Assembly (NCBI GenBank): GCA_014529385.2
Contig: CM043943.1
Coordinates: 98,142,855 to 98,206,854, forward strand
Origin: Adiantum capillus-veneris
Lineage: Eukaryota; Streptophyta; Polypodiopsida; Polypodiales; Pteridaceae
Length of the DNA stretch: 64,000 nt
Direction of reading: 5' to 3'
This document shows positions 30,672-42,462 of this stretch, one piece after another (the stretch's first letter is position 1; the number at the start of each line of letters is the position of its first letter). Under the pieces are notes generated by a model that was not told the origin of the DNA, did no database searches, and saw nothing but the letters and a program-made list of their open reading frames with translations. The translations under genes and the position numbers were made by a program.

Positions 30672-30938
30672 GAAACATCCTGCGGGGAGGCTTAACCACC
30701 CTTGATGCTTAACCGCCTCAAGGGAAAGCCTCCCGGAAACATCTTGCAGGAAACTATAGCCGCCCTTGGTGCCCAGCCGCTTGAAGGGGAAGCCTCCCAG
30801 GAAACATCCTTCAGGGAAGCTTAACCACCCTTGGTGCTTAGCTGCCTCAAAGGAAACTTCTCAGGGAACTTCCTGCGGGGAAGCTCAACCGCCCTTGGTG
30901 CTTAGCCGCCTCAAGAGAAACTTCCTAGGAAACTTCTT
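30672..30938. repeat. 65-bp minisatellite, four units
   Basis: Units start at about 30672, 30736, 30801 and 30866 (GAAACATCCTGCGGGGAGGC type; each has CACCCTTGxTGCTTAxCCGCC). Divergence between units is moderate. An older partial unit lies left of the solo LTR. Confidence 0.88.
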
Positions 30939-31540
30939 GATTATGGCACAAAAAGCATTCGGAAGAATATCTCTCTCCTCTCCAATTCTCCATGAATAGC
31001 GTGCAAAATTGACTTACTCTAGAATGTGAAATCCCTCTTACCATGACATGCATGCGGAGGGTATTTCCATGTCCTAGGGTGGCATCTCCCAAAGACACCC
31101 TCACACGAACGGTAGCCGAGAGATAAGCCTCGCTAGCATCAACCTCCATGCACATGAGAATCCATGTGCAAATCACAAAAAGGAAAAAAAGACTTACCAT
31201 AGGTTCTCACCATCGGCTTGCTGTGCGTACATTAGACTCACCTCCCAGCCATAGAGCCAATAAGGGCTCATCCCTAAGCCTGGGAGCCTGCAGCTAACGG
31301 GCTAGCCTCCACTGCAAGGGCTGGTGTCCCACACCACCAAGCCCACACCAAGCGGGTGTGTGGGTAGAGCTGCCAAGGGCATAGAGTCGAAGTGTGGTGA
31401 TCACACAAGATGGCTCACAAATGAGACCTCATTCCTATGTATAAGACTCCTTAACCACCCTTCTTAACCTCCCTCAACTAAGGGTTCGTTCACACGCAGG
31501 GTCGGTTCATACTGGCCGGACATAGCTCAAGCGCCCATCC
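30939..31540. other. No gene seen
   Basis: 600 bp with short GC-richer segments and near-repeats of CACACCAAG/GGGTGTGTGGG. No coding or transposon feature is supported. Confidence 0.5.
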
Positions 31541-31835
31541 TGATGTGTGGGTACATAACACCAAGGACCTTTATAAGTGTGCCATGGCCTTTCTTCTCAG
31601 CAGATTAGCTTGGGAGCACTGGGAGAGAGAGGACACTCGGACATTGTACTCTTTCAAAGTAATAATAAAGAAATACTGGAAGGGGTGTTACTCTGGGACA
31701 AGTGTATCTTGGCTCGGAACTCCCCCGTGCTGGTCAACTCTCCTCTTCTCTGTCTATTCAAGTTCATTCAGTTGTTTAAAGTCTTCTCTCGTGGGTTGCA
31801 GTAGATCTTTGGCTTGGAGTGTCCAAGTCTATTAA
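31541..31835 (+). repeat. Old gypsy LTR remnant (3' part)
   Basis: It contains GGCTCGGAACTCCCC and GTTTAAAGTCTTCTCTCGTG followed by TTGGAGTGTCCAAGTCTATTA, which align with the ends of the LTR at 31898-32394 and of Chromovirus 2. It is cut on the left and followed by about 60 bp before the next LTR. Confidence 0.55.
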
Positions 31836-31897
31836 AGGAGTCTGCAAACTGTCTCGGATTCCGTCTTCGGATTCCTTGGAGCGTAAGCCGTAGCCTC

Positions 31898-32394
31898 TGT
31901 CACAAACTGATGATGTGGTAGTACGGACATCAGAGCAGTACAGAATCCTTGGAAATTGCGTCGACATGCTGAAATGGCAACATTACGGATTTGCGCTTTT
32001 TGCATTGGTTGGTGCTGATGTGGCAGGCTGTACGGATTTCCGCGATCCACGTTGGCAGCTTTTTGAGACCTGAAGCTTTTGAGTTTGCAGCTTTTCATGT
32101 AGTTGCTTTTGAGTTTGAAGACCAAGGGCCTATAAATATGAACCCAGGGTCACTTATTCTCTCAGTCTGCTGATGAGCAACTAAGCAGAGAGAGCCCTCG
32201 ATCATTGTAACTTTGCTCAAGCATCAATATAAAAATAAATACCGAAAGGGCGCTTGATTTTGGGGCCAACACCTCTAGGCACGGAACTATGCCAGGTCGT
32301 GTCGACTCTATTTTAAGTTGTGATAAAGTTTGTGAAGTGTTTTCTCTCGTGTGTCGTGCCATGTTTTCGACTTGGGGTGCCCAAGTCTGTAACA
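31898..32394 (+). repeat. Gypsy LTR A (5' LTR)
   Basis: 497 bp, TGTCACAAACTGATG to AAGTCTGTAACA. TATA box TATAAATA at 32131-32138. A degenerate primer-site-like GAGGTATATAGCC follows directly. It is related to the Chromovirus 2 LTR but in the opposite orientation. Confidence 0.75.
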
Positions 32395-33158
32395 GAGGTA
32401 TATAGCCCAATCGATTTTCCTTCCACCGAGAAATGCGATCCTTTTACCACGACACACATGGATTCAAGTGACGAGTCTGGCAAGAATCAAATGAACCCAC
32501 CTGACAATTCCAGATCGGGTGAAAGTATGAAAAATTCAAATGGGCAATCGGAAGAAGAGTATGGGCCTCCACGGCCTACGGAGTGTAAACAAATGGAGAT
32601 GTAGCGTTAACAGCAAGTTGATGCTTGTGCTAAGCAGATGCTACAGTATTCGAAGGATCCCCAATACACGAAATTTTTGACCCGGCACCCGATTGATGAG
32701 ATTCATTCTCGATGGTGTACGGTCATCGATTCACCATTAAAGTCCGCATTGAAGAAACCACCGGCCTCGTGGATGTACACTAAAGATGAACTTGATGATG
32801 TGATTGAATGACGAGCCAACCCAATATTGAAGATCACAAAGCATTCAAAGAGACGCAACAAGGGAACAGATTACCTTGGTTATTTGGTCCGACAGTCTTC
32901 TTTTGCAAATGCACGAAAAGCCAAGAAGCGTGTACGCTTCGAGGATGTGTCGAGTTCGTCGTCCTCATCCTCTTCTGATTCCAATGATGAGGACAAAAAG
33001 GACAAGAAACGACGAAGAACCAGAGACATGGAAAGAACAAGAAGAAGGCCAAGAAAAGAAGATCCCACCGATGATCTTGGAGCATTCATTCTCTTCTGTG
33101 AGTCGGACTCTGATGACCAGATGTTTTGTTCAAAGAGGAAGCACTTTTATAGAGCCAA
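32395..33158 (+). pseudogene. Gag N-terminal fragment of a chromovirus-like element
   Basis: Frames with stops read EEYGPPRPTECKQMEM, KQMLQYSKDPQYTKFL, SALKKPPASWMYTKDELDDV and, at 32827-33174, KGTDYLGYLVRQSSFANARKAKKRVRFEDVSSSSS. These align in order with the N-terminal gag of Chromovirus 2 (55136-55834: GPPWPT, KDPKMAKYM, PALKKSSASKKYT, GTDFPGYLGCRSTFDKAKKQKKRVRFE). The capsid core, zinc knuckle and pol are absent because another LTR follows at 33159. Confidence 0.75.
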
Positions 33159-33675
33159 TGTCACAACCTGCTGACGTGTCAAAGCCCTGAAGAATGGGGC
33201 CAACTCACAGATGCTGGCCGAGGGGCCTAAACCCTAAGAAGAACAAGTAACATAAGAAGAAGTCCTATCAACTTATGGGGACCCTTCGATGGGGCCCCAA
33301 GTGACATAAAGGATTCAAATAAAGTTGGACTCTCTCACACACACAAAAGACTTGCGCAAACTAATGACATGGCAAATTTTTGGAAATTCCGCAGACTGCT
33401 AACGTGGCAAAACTATACGGATTTCCGCTTCACGTTGGCCGTGGTGACGTGGCAGGACTGTACGAATTTCCTTGATTTACGCTGACAGCTTTTAAGCATT
33501 GCTTTTTGGACCAGAAGCTTTTGAGTTTGAAGGCTTTTCATGTAAACCGCTTTTCATAGGCCAAGGGCCATTAAATATGTGCTAAGGGCTCATTCTTTGG
33601 CATGCTTCCTGGAGAAGATGTAGAGTCTGGAGTACCGGCTTGTACTGTGTTGATGCAATATAAAGAAATACGGAT
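33159..33675 (+). repeat. Gypsy LTR B, truncated
   Basis: It begins TGTCACAACCTGCTGACGTG, almost identical to the LTR start at 63905. Its middle (CGGATTTCCGC..., AAGCTTTTGAGTTTG, GGGCCATTAAATATG) aligns with LTR A. It stops near 33675 where G2 begins, short of the usual LTR end. No purine tract precedes it, so it is probably a 5' LTR of a separate insertion. Confidence 0.7.
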
Positions 33676-34181
33676 TGTGGCAAGAAGCATGAGGCACAGA
33701 GCAGCAGAGAGCTATGTAGACGGTTGGAGAGTCACCATGTGGGAACGTGTTCTTAGAAGATGGGCAACGAATCACTTAGTAATTACTAGAATAATTACTA
33801 CAGTAAACCCGAAGTATATAAATAGGGCCCATTACATTGATATCAGGTTGGCAATTGTAATCACTTGTATTAGCTCTTTGGGCTATAATTGCACTTGAGC
33901 ATCAGTGGCAGTATTGTTGGCTATACTTTTCTCTGTAGTCATATCCGCTGTAATCTCAATCATGGTATATATTCAGTGATACTTACTTCTCAACAGTCTT
34001 TTGAATCTGATTCTGAATTTGAACTTTATTCTAGTCTATAAGTCCGATTCTCATTTCAGTATTCACATTTTAGTTTAGTCTCTGATTTCTGTCTAGTCTG
34101 CTGTATGAAATCTTCCCACACGAGTAGCTGAAATCCTTCAACACTGGAATTAGCTGTCTCAAGAGATCAGCTCCAATTCCA
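33676..34181 (+). repeat. G2 5' LTR
   Basis: Starts TGTGGCAAGAAGC and ends CCAATTCCA, three bases before the primer site. TATA box TATATAAATA at 33815-33824. The left edge rests on the change from LTR B and on the TG; there is no second LTR to compare. Confidence 0.6.
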
Positions 34182-34184
34182 TTT

Positions 34185-34202
34185 TGGCGATCACGGTGGC
34201 TC
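34185..34202 (+). other. G2 primer binding site candidate
   Basis: TGGCGATCACGGTGGCTC follows the LTR. It starts TGGCGA like primer sites of plant Tat-type gypsy elements, which use tRNA-Arg; the exact tRNA was not identified. Confidence 0.5.
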
Positions 34203-34254
34203 GAGCTGAAGCTCGTGGACTGAAAGACTCTTCTCCCAGTTGAAGTTTTCAGCA

Positions 34255-36342
34255 ATGGCATCAAAATCCAATCGTGGCCGGAAATCTACCAATCGTGTGG
34301 ACCCCATTCCTGAGGAGTCAGGAAGAGAGTCTGACCCCAAGCAAGAGAAAATGACTAACACTGAGGCTTAGGAGGAGCATAGTCAGGCTGATGAGGCGCA
34401 GGACTCATAGCACTCCAGTCATTCTCGACGCAGACGGGCACAATGGGAAGCACGAAAGGCAAAGAGTTCCAAGAGTTCTTAGTCTCGCCAGAAAGATGCG
34501 CATATCAAAGGCAGAAAGGGAAGTCACCATACTTCTAGCAGACAAAACAGAGAAGATACTGATACTGAGACAGAGACAGAGATTGATTGGGATGCTGACA
34601 CTGACAATTGCAAGAAGGCTCCCAAGCGTCAGTCTGAAGCCAAGAAGAGAATTGGCGGGATCAGCAGTAATCGAAATGATTACACCGCTTCCCTGAAGAT
34701 TTCCTTTCCCATATTCAAAGGAGGGAAAAAGGATGATTCTGATGTTCACATACAAGCTTTCGAGCAGTATGCTGAACTAAAAAACATTGATGAAGATGAT
34801 TGGGGGGAATACTTTTCACAAACCTTGAAGGAAGCAGCAAGGAAATGGTATTACCATACCCTGCATGCCAGCTGAGATCAAATAATAAATTACTTAAGGC
34901 CTTCAGGTTGGAATATTCCGACAATCAAGGAGATGAGGATATTCTCTCTGAATTGGATCAGATCAAACAGAGGAATTTGTCAGTCCGCAGCTATGTCGAA
35001 AAGAGGAATTTGTCAGTCCGCAGCTATGTCGAAAAGATCAAAGAACTGACCAGACAGTTGCAAGAACCACCGTTTGAGAAGAGATTGAGGGCATGATTTC
35101 TGAATGGGTTCAGAAGCAAGAAGCTGAGAGAACAAGAAGTACCAGCCCCTACAAAGAAATTCAATGATCTGGTCCAGCGAGCATTAAAACTGGAACAGCA
35201 GGCTAAGAAAGAAAAGAGCCACAAGAAGAGAAGGACCAGTAGCAGTAGTTCGGCTACTGAAGCATCTGATTCCAGTGCAACATCCAGCAGCTCCGAGAGC
35301 AGCTCCAATGAATGGACAAAGGAAAAATCAAAGAAAGGATCATGGACCAAGAAAATTGAAGAAATGGCTAGGCAGATTGCAGAGATTAGCCATACAAGAC
35401 AGCTGGTCCGGAAGATGGAGACTTGGTGTTCAAGATGTAAATCCAAGGATCACATCTCCACGGAATGCCCACAATGTACCTACTGCAAGGCCTTCGGTCA
35501 CCTATGGAATAATTGTGGCATCCGAATTCACCATTTTAAGAAAGGAAAGGATCTATCAGTGGTTGCCTACACTGAACCAATAAAGGCAGAGCCAATCAAA
35601 GTAGCACAAGAAGAGGGACCAGGTACCAGTGGTACTGGTCAAGGACGTGGCAGATACCAACAAGGAATGGGCAGAGGAAGAGGAAGAGAAAGAGGCAACT
35701 TCCAGACCAGGAGCATGAATTGCTATACCTATGGGAAGTATGGTCATTTTGCAGCCCAATGTCCAGATGCACCAGTAACGACTGCTACTGAGGCTAAGGC
35801 ACCAGAGCCAGTCCCAGTCAAAGTAGTTACCAGGAGCAAGGGAGTTATCATTGAGGAAATTCCAGACATTTCAGAAGTACCAGCTAATCCTAACAGCAGC
35901 AAGTGGGCCCAACAAAGGGAAGTTTGGAAGGCCAAAGGTAAAGAAAAGTTCCGAGGCTAGAGTCATTCAGAAGATACCAGCCCAATCGACTGATAAAGAT
36001 CAGTCAGTACCGTCCATGACAGAGACCATGCTGGCTGTAGTACATGGACTAGCTGATGAAATGGGAGTGGAAGGAACGAGTAGTACTGATAAAGAAGAAT
36101 GGCAGTGTGAAGACACTAGTTCTTCAAGCTCTGACAATCAGTCTGACCAGGAGCGAGAGGAAATTCAGGTGAAAATTTGTGATAGAATCCAAAAGCTGAC
36201 TGTAGAGCTGGAGGATATAAGAAAGACCTTACCTGAGGTGGCCAACTTTATCAGACAACGCAGGAAGACTGAGGCAGAGGCCAGAACAGTGGACCTGACG
36301 GTTGTCCGGGATGATGAAGTTCCACTTATTCAGGTAGATTAA
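34255..36342 (+). pseudogene. G2 gag with zinc knuckles
   Basis: The ATG at 34255 opens MASKSNRGRKSTNRVDPIP. Three in-frame TAG stops follow (34369, 34408, 34480). Capsid core: FPIFKGGKKDDSDVHIQAFE and LKEAARKWYYH, then after a frameshift near 34865 SDNQGDEDILSELDQIKQR. A 33-bp in-frame duplication (34971-35003, 35004-35036) doubles RNLSVRSYVEK. TGA at 35094. Ser-rich linker, then Cys/His knuckles CSRCKSKDHISTEC, CTYCKAFGHLWNNC and a third with the second Cys changed (CYTYGKYGHFAAQC). An acidic helix-rich segment (35851-36342) leads to the protease. Confidence 0.82.
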
Positions 36343-39300
36343 AAGGTCAGGAAGCAGCGGGAACCTCTCAAGCGTCATACTGGATGGAGGAGTAGGAGTC
36401 AACATAATGGGAGCCCATCTTCAGCAAAGAATGGGTATCACTAACATGAAACCAGCACCATTCAAAGTAAGAATGGCGGATCATCGAGTCGTACAAGCGA
36501 CGGGCATGATTGAAAACATGCAGATAAGAGTTGGGAGGGAAAAATTCAAAACTAGTTTCCTAGTTTTGGATGTACAGGGAGCATATGGAATGCTATTAGG
36601 ACGCCCATGGTTAAGAACAGCACATGCTGTTCATGACTACGCAAACCAGACCTTAACCATAGAAGGGGCCCGTGGCAGAATCAAAATCCAGACCAACAAC
36701 ACCAGGAGTTGGAAAAAGGAACTTAGGCCGAAGGATTTGTGTCAGAAATACCGAGCTAAGAAAATTGAGCGAATGCTAGCAGTAATGAACATCTTTCCTT
36801 TGGCAGAAATTGATTTGAATGCAGTCCTACTAAACAAAGAACAAGCTGACAAGCAGAAGAGACAATTCCCTGATCAGTTTACTGAAGTCAATACAGGGGA
36901 AAGAACCGTTCAGCTAACTGGAAGAATGGAGGAACCAACTGATACTGGTAAAATAGAAGAATCAGTATATTCTGAAGAGTATCCACTGAATCAGAATAAT
37001 GATTCAGAGATGAATGGACCTTCTTGGAACTACGCTGAAGACTCGACCAAACGAAAAGGAGGACGACCAAATTGGTTGCTTCCAGATGATCAGGAAGTAG
37101 AGGAGTGGAACCTGGGATCAGAGGAAAATCCCAGAATGATCAAAGTCAACAAGCACCTGAAACCGGCAATGAAGGAAAAGGCAAGGAAAATGTTCCAGAA
37201 CTATAAAGATGTATTTGCCTGGGAACATACAGATTTGAAGGGAATAGATCCTAAAGTTTGTCAACACCGAATACCACTAAAACCAGAAGCTAGACCAGTC
37301 AGATTGCAAAGATACCGGATGAACCTCAACTATGCAAAGAAGGTCAAGGAGGAGATTGATAATCTTCTCAAGGCTGGGTTCATTACGGAGGTAGCAAGTA
37401 GTGATTGGTTATTTCCAACAGTCGTCGTTCCTAAGAAGAATGAGAAATTAAGGGTTTGTGTCGACTATAGGAAACTAAATGCCCAGACCATTAAGGATCC
37501 GTTTCCCTTACCTTTTACTGATATGTTGCTTGATGAGATCGTAGGATATGAGATGTATAGCTTCATGGATGGTTATAGCGGCTATAACCAATTATAGATT
37601 GCTCCTGAAGATAGGGCCAAGACCACTTTCATCACTGAGTGCGGAGCATTCATGTATTTGGTGATGCCTTTTGGCCTGTGCAATGCACCAGCTACTTTTC
37701 AACGGTGTATGATGGAGATGTTTAATGAATTTCTTCATCGGTTCCTCGCCATTTTCATGGATGACTTCACTGTCTATTCAGTTGAGGAACAACACCTTCT
37801 ATTCCTAGAGATGTGTTTTAAACGCTGTCAGGAGAAAAGGATTTGCTTGAATCCATTTAAATCAGTATTTCTGGTTTGGAAGGGACAGCTACTGGGACAT
37901 GTGGTTTCCCGCAATGGAATAGAAATGGCCAGTGACAAAATACAATGTGTCTAGCAAGCTAAAGCACCTAGAACTGCTTCTGAGTTGAGTTCTTTCTTGG
38001 AGTATGTGAATTTTTATAGAAGATTTGTACACAAGTTTGCTTCTCAAGCAGTACCACTATATGAGCTTACAAAGAAGACCAGTAAGTTCAATTGGACTGC
38101 CGAGTGTGAGGAGAGTTTCCAAAATTTGAAAAAAGCCATTACCAGTAAACCAGTCCTCAGGCAACCGAATTGGGAGATTATTTTTCATGTACATGTAGTT
38201 GCTTCAGGATTGGCAATGGGGGCAATATTAGCTCAGCCAGATGGCAGAATAGACTATCCGGTCTATTTTGCTAGTCGGAGATTCCGTCAGGCTGAACAAG
38301 GCTATACGACTACTGAAAGAGAAGCCCTCGGAATGGTTTTTAGCGCTACAAAGTTCAGGCATTACCTATTGGGAAAGTTATTCCATTTTTATGTGGATCA
38401 TCAAGCTCTTTTGTTTCTGATTAACAAAGTCATTATTCAAGGCAGGCTGATAAGATGGATGATGTTCCTTGTGGAATTTGAATTCAGAATTTTCCATAAG
38501 CTTGGCCGAAACCACTGTGGAGCTGACTTTCTTTCCAGAAGTACAGAAGGATATTCAGAATCACCTCTGAGAGATGAACCAGTTGATGCTAATTTATTTC
38601 AGTTAGAAGCAGAAGAATCAGTGGATCCTGAATGGTATGATATTTATCAATTCCTTTCCCAAGGTGCCTTTCCAGAGGATTGGAAACAGAATCAGAAGAA
38701 GGCTTTGATCATAAAAAGCCTGAAATTTACCATCATTGGGGGAGTACTTTATCGATTGGGTGTGGATGGTATACTTCGGAGATGTGTCCCTATGGAGGGA
38801 AGAATGCAAGTTATCTCAGAAGCGCATAATGGAGAGTCTGGGGAACACTTTTCCAACGAAGTGACCTACAAGAAGATTCTGCAAGCAGGTCTGTGGTGGC
38901 AAACAATGATTGCTGATGTCAGAAGCTTTTGTAAAACTTGTGACATATGCCAAAGAATGGGCCGACCAACAACTGCAGACACGACTCCCTTAATGCCAAT
39001 ACAACCATTGGGAGTATTCATGAAATGGGGACTGGATTTTATGGGACCTTTTAAGAAGGTGACTCCCAGGAAGAACAAATACATCGTGATGGCTACTTAT
39101 TATGTTACCAAGTGGGTTGAAGCTAAAGCTCTTCCTGACAATACAGCCAAGTCAATTGCAAGGTTTTTGTTTGAGAATATTGTCTGCCGATATGGATGTC
39201 CAGTGGAAATTGTGACCGATCAAGGGACACATTTCATCGATGATACTATGGAAATCCTATTGGATATGCTTTCAGTCAAGCATCGGAAATCTACTCCTCA

Positions 39301-40484
39301 CTATCCCAGATGCAATGTAGCAATAAGACAATTAAGACTATTCTCACTAAGGTGGTGCAAAAGAAACCAGACCAGTGGGATTTGAAGCTTCAGACTGCTC
39401 TTTGGGCTTATAGGACAGCTTATAAGGTAACTACTGGAATGACACCATTCAGAATGGTGTATGTTACTGAAGCTGTGGTTCCTATGGAGTTTGTAATCCC
39501 CAGTCTAAGAATGGCTGTAAAGTATGGACTAGACTTCAACCATAATCTTAAGAAAAGACTGGATGAACTGATGCAGTTAGATGAACTCAGGCAAAGAGCT
39601 ATATTGGAACAGGAAATTGTTCAACAAAGAAGGAAGCACTGGCATGATCGCCGAATTAAAGTCCGAGAATTCTAGAAAGGAGACTTAGTGCTTCTATATC
39701 AGTTGGGTCCAAAGAAGCCGAATTTGAAGATTGCCTGGGCAGGACCTTTTGAGGTTGATTGGGTCTTCTCCAATGGCACAGTCAGATTAAAAGACTTATC
39801 TGGACTGATGTTGCCGGGAGTATATAATGGAGCAAAGATCAAACTTTATTATTCAGAGACCAGAGAAACTGGGTTAGAAGAAGTCACTATGGAACTGGAG
39901 GTTGTTGATCAAGAGATACCAGAATTAGATATTTTTGGTCTCTTCCATGTGCAACCAGTTCCAGATTCAGAACCAGTACCTGAAGAATCAGATCGGGCTG
40001 ATTTAAGAACCAGTATCAGTATGGTCCAGCCAAAGTGGGAATCAGTTCAAAACCAGTATGAACACACTTTTCAAATTTTAAGTGGCCAACGGTCAAGTGG
40101 TATGCCAATGATAATTATTACAAGGATGGGTTGCAGTCTTGTCCAATGCATGTTTGCCACGACAGCAAAGGCACACACAAGTCTAGGAGCGGCGAGTGGT
40201 GGAGCTTTTATGACGCGAACACGTATAACAGTCAGGAGAGTTAGCATTTTTCCTCATAAATCTCCTATGCGACGCTTTCCTCCTGTCAACCATTCGCCAT
40301 CGCCGAGCTCCGAGGTTTCTTCACTACAGCTGCAAACTTTGACCTCTGATGAGACAGTTGACGGTCAGACACCTTACCAGCAACACCAGGCAACGGCTTT
40401 AACACAAGCAAGTCCTCTTCGCCTTCGCCTGTTTCATTGTCGTCGACCTCACAGTGTATGGGTAGAAAGAAATGCTGAGAGAAG
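36343..40484 (+). pseudogene. G2 pol: protease, RT, RNase H, integrase
   Basis: Protease: VILDGGVGVNIM (DGG in place of DTG, common in plant OTA elements) and MLLGRPWL. RT: VDYRKLNAQTIKDPFPLP, then TAG at 37595, LVMPFGLCNAPATFQRCM, FMDDFTVYS, TAG at 37952. RNase H: FHVHVVASGLAMGAILAQ has Val where the first catalytic Asp belongs; TTEREALG, FYVDHQALL and ADFLSRS keep the other three. Integrase: zinc finger ending FCKTCDICQ, first Asp in GLDFMGPF, second in VTDQGTHF. The block with the catalytic Glu is lost in a small deletion and frameshift near 39310-39330. C-terminal domain KIAWAGPFEVDWVF and KIKLYY after TAG 39673. Confidence 0.88.
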
Positions 40485-41239
40485 ATGCAGGAAACTCTTG
40501 AAGAAACCCAGGCTATAGTTGCTGAGGCAAAGGCAAGCCTTCCTGTTCTCTCATACAGTAAAATCCAAAGATATGTCTTTACTGATCACGCAATGACTTT
40601 GCTACAACTCTGGGATTTGCGAGTTGTGTTGCAAGCCACAAGGATTGCTTTTCAGACAGATATTATTAAGCAAGTTCTTGATTCCTTTGATGCTGAAACT
40701 AGCAGTGCTGTGATAAATAATAGGAAGGTGTCAGTGACACCAGAGGCCATTGCATTTGCATTTCGGATACCCAATGAGCCCAAACCGTCTGTGGCAACTG
40801 CACAGCAAATAAGTACTGCTCTAAAGGAGGACGAAACAGCTAGAAAGAAGCGCAAGGCAAGTGCTCAAGGAGTTCCAGTAGCAGGACTGGAAGCCTCCGC
40901 TGCTTACAGGTTTGTAGCAGAAGCAGTCAGTCTTAAGAATAACCCAACGTATGTATCAAAGAAATTATTTGCTATGCTGTTGACCAAGATACTGGATCCA
41001 CAAGTCCATATCAACCTGTGTCAAATACTCTCGCATAATGTACTCCAACAGACTGCCAAGCTGAAATCTCAAACTGTTTTCAAGGCATGGTATGTTTGGC
41101 AATTTTTGTATTGGGCTACTGCTGCAGATGTTAATGAGCAGGTAAAGCAGGCATGGAATGAGCAACCCATTTCTGAACCAAAGAAGATTAAACTGTCCTC
41201 AGACGACGAGGAAACGGACAGTCAAACAATTTCCAAGGA
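40485..41239 (+). pseudogene. G2 additional ORF after integrase, 5' part
   Basis: About 250 codons starting MQETLEETQAIVAEAK. It is mostly helical, with VINNRKVSVTPEAIAFAFRI, a pattern (v.v...v.f..eaI..aF.lP) reminiscent of the plant transposon domain found in extra ORFs of Athila/Tat-type gypsy elements (family knowledge, tentative). It ends in a Lys/acidic linker and is interrupted at the AAGGA target site; the frame continues at 56479. It is in sense with pol, at the 3' side of integrase. Function unknown. Confidence 0.6.
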
Positions 41240-41819
41240 TGGAACAGACTTGGACACTCCAAGTCAAGAATCAACCGCGACAGCACCAAATAACCACTTG
41301 AAAACAATTCACAGATCACAATAGATTTGCACTGGCCCGGCGGAGTTCCGTGCCTAGAGATATTGGCCCCAAAGACTGGCGCCCCTTTCGGTATTTCTTT
41401 TTGTATTAATCAATCATCAAAGTACAAGAGAGCGGTTAGGGTTTCACTCTCAGACTCTGCGTCCAGATGCTCTGAGAAGTGAGACCCTCACCACTAATTT
41501 AAAGGTTACAAGGGATGCCCAAAAGCAGAGCCCCAAAAGCTTGAAAGCAAAAGCAGATTCTCTCTCTCTCTCTCAATGAGAGTCAGTAAAAAGCAAGTTC
41601 TCTTTTTCTCTTTCTTTCTCCCAAATCAAAGCGAAAAGCTGAGATTTGCGTCGCTCAAAATTTCCCCAAAAAATAAAAAAATAAAAATAAAAAATAATAA
41701 TCCGTCTCTGCGATTTCCGGAAATTAGGGTTTTCGGGAGAAATTAGGGTTTGCAGGAATTTTAGGGTTTCTGGCAAAAATTAGGGTTTTTGCTGTCCGCC
41801 ACGTCATCACTTTGTGACA
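41240..41819 (-). repeat. Chromovirus 2 3' LTR
   Basis: 580 bp, TGTCACAAAGTGATG to CTGTTCCA in element orientation, matching 55908-56478 with several substitutions and an indel in an A-run. Confidence 0.93.
41724..41788 (-). promoter_or_regulatory. Four telo-box motifs in Chromovirus 2 U3 (3' LTR)
   Basis: AAACCCTAA (minus strand) occurs four times, at 41724, 41743, 41761 and 41780 (the third reads AAACCCTAAA), spaced 18-19 bp, in the first 100 bp of the LTR. Telo-boxes are plant promoter elements bound by telomere-repeat-binding factors (established); a role here is inferred. Confidence 0.6.
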
Positions 41820-42462
41820 TACCCCCCTCTTGAAAGCATTGTAATCAACCGCGATTACGCCTGCAAAACCGACAAAAGCCATAAGCCGTCTTAACAGACA
41901 CTGACTGTTAGTACCTACGTACTAGGAACACACGTCTAGCACATGTACAAAATCGACAGTCACATCACAGGACATCACCAGACATCACAGGACATCACAT
42001 GACATTCAACATTCATTCGGATCTTAGACCATGATTAATCGGCAATGTAGCTAGCAATCACATCTAGGTCCAATCGGGACCTCATTGATGTCCGATTGAC
42101 TAACCCCTATTGCAACCATGTCTATTCGAGATCAATTAGACCAAAATGCTGTAGTCATTTCGGCTATCAGTTCCTGCACTCACAAGAAGTCAAGAACAAA
42201 TCAGTATCATTATCAGGAATTCCATTTCATAAAGTCATCCAACAGAATACTTTCAGCTCTCAGTATCCGTGAAGCTCAAAGAGACATCAGTGACTTTAGT
42301 ATCAAAATCAAGGCATCTGTTGACAAACGAGCGGAGTAACTCCCCTCTTGTGCATCCCACTGCACCAGATCTTCGGCCAAGCTGAGTTTTTGGGTTCCGT
42401 TTGGAGTAGACTATGCTAAACCAAAACATCGAGGTAAAGTTTCACAATCCAAGGAGTATCTG
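41820..42462 (-). other. Chromovirus 2 purine tract and 3' untranslated region
   Basis: Purine tract CAAGAGGGGGGTA (minus strand, 41820-41832) abuts the LTR; the same 13 bases are used by Chromovirus 1. The rest has no supported ORF apart from possible decayed chromodomain sequence close to 42463. Confidence 0.7.
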
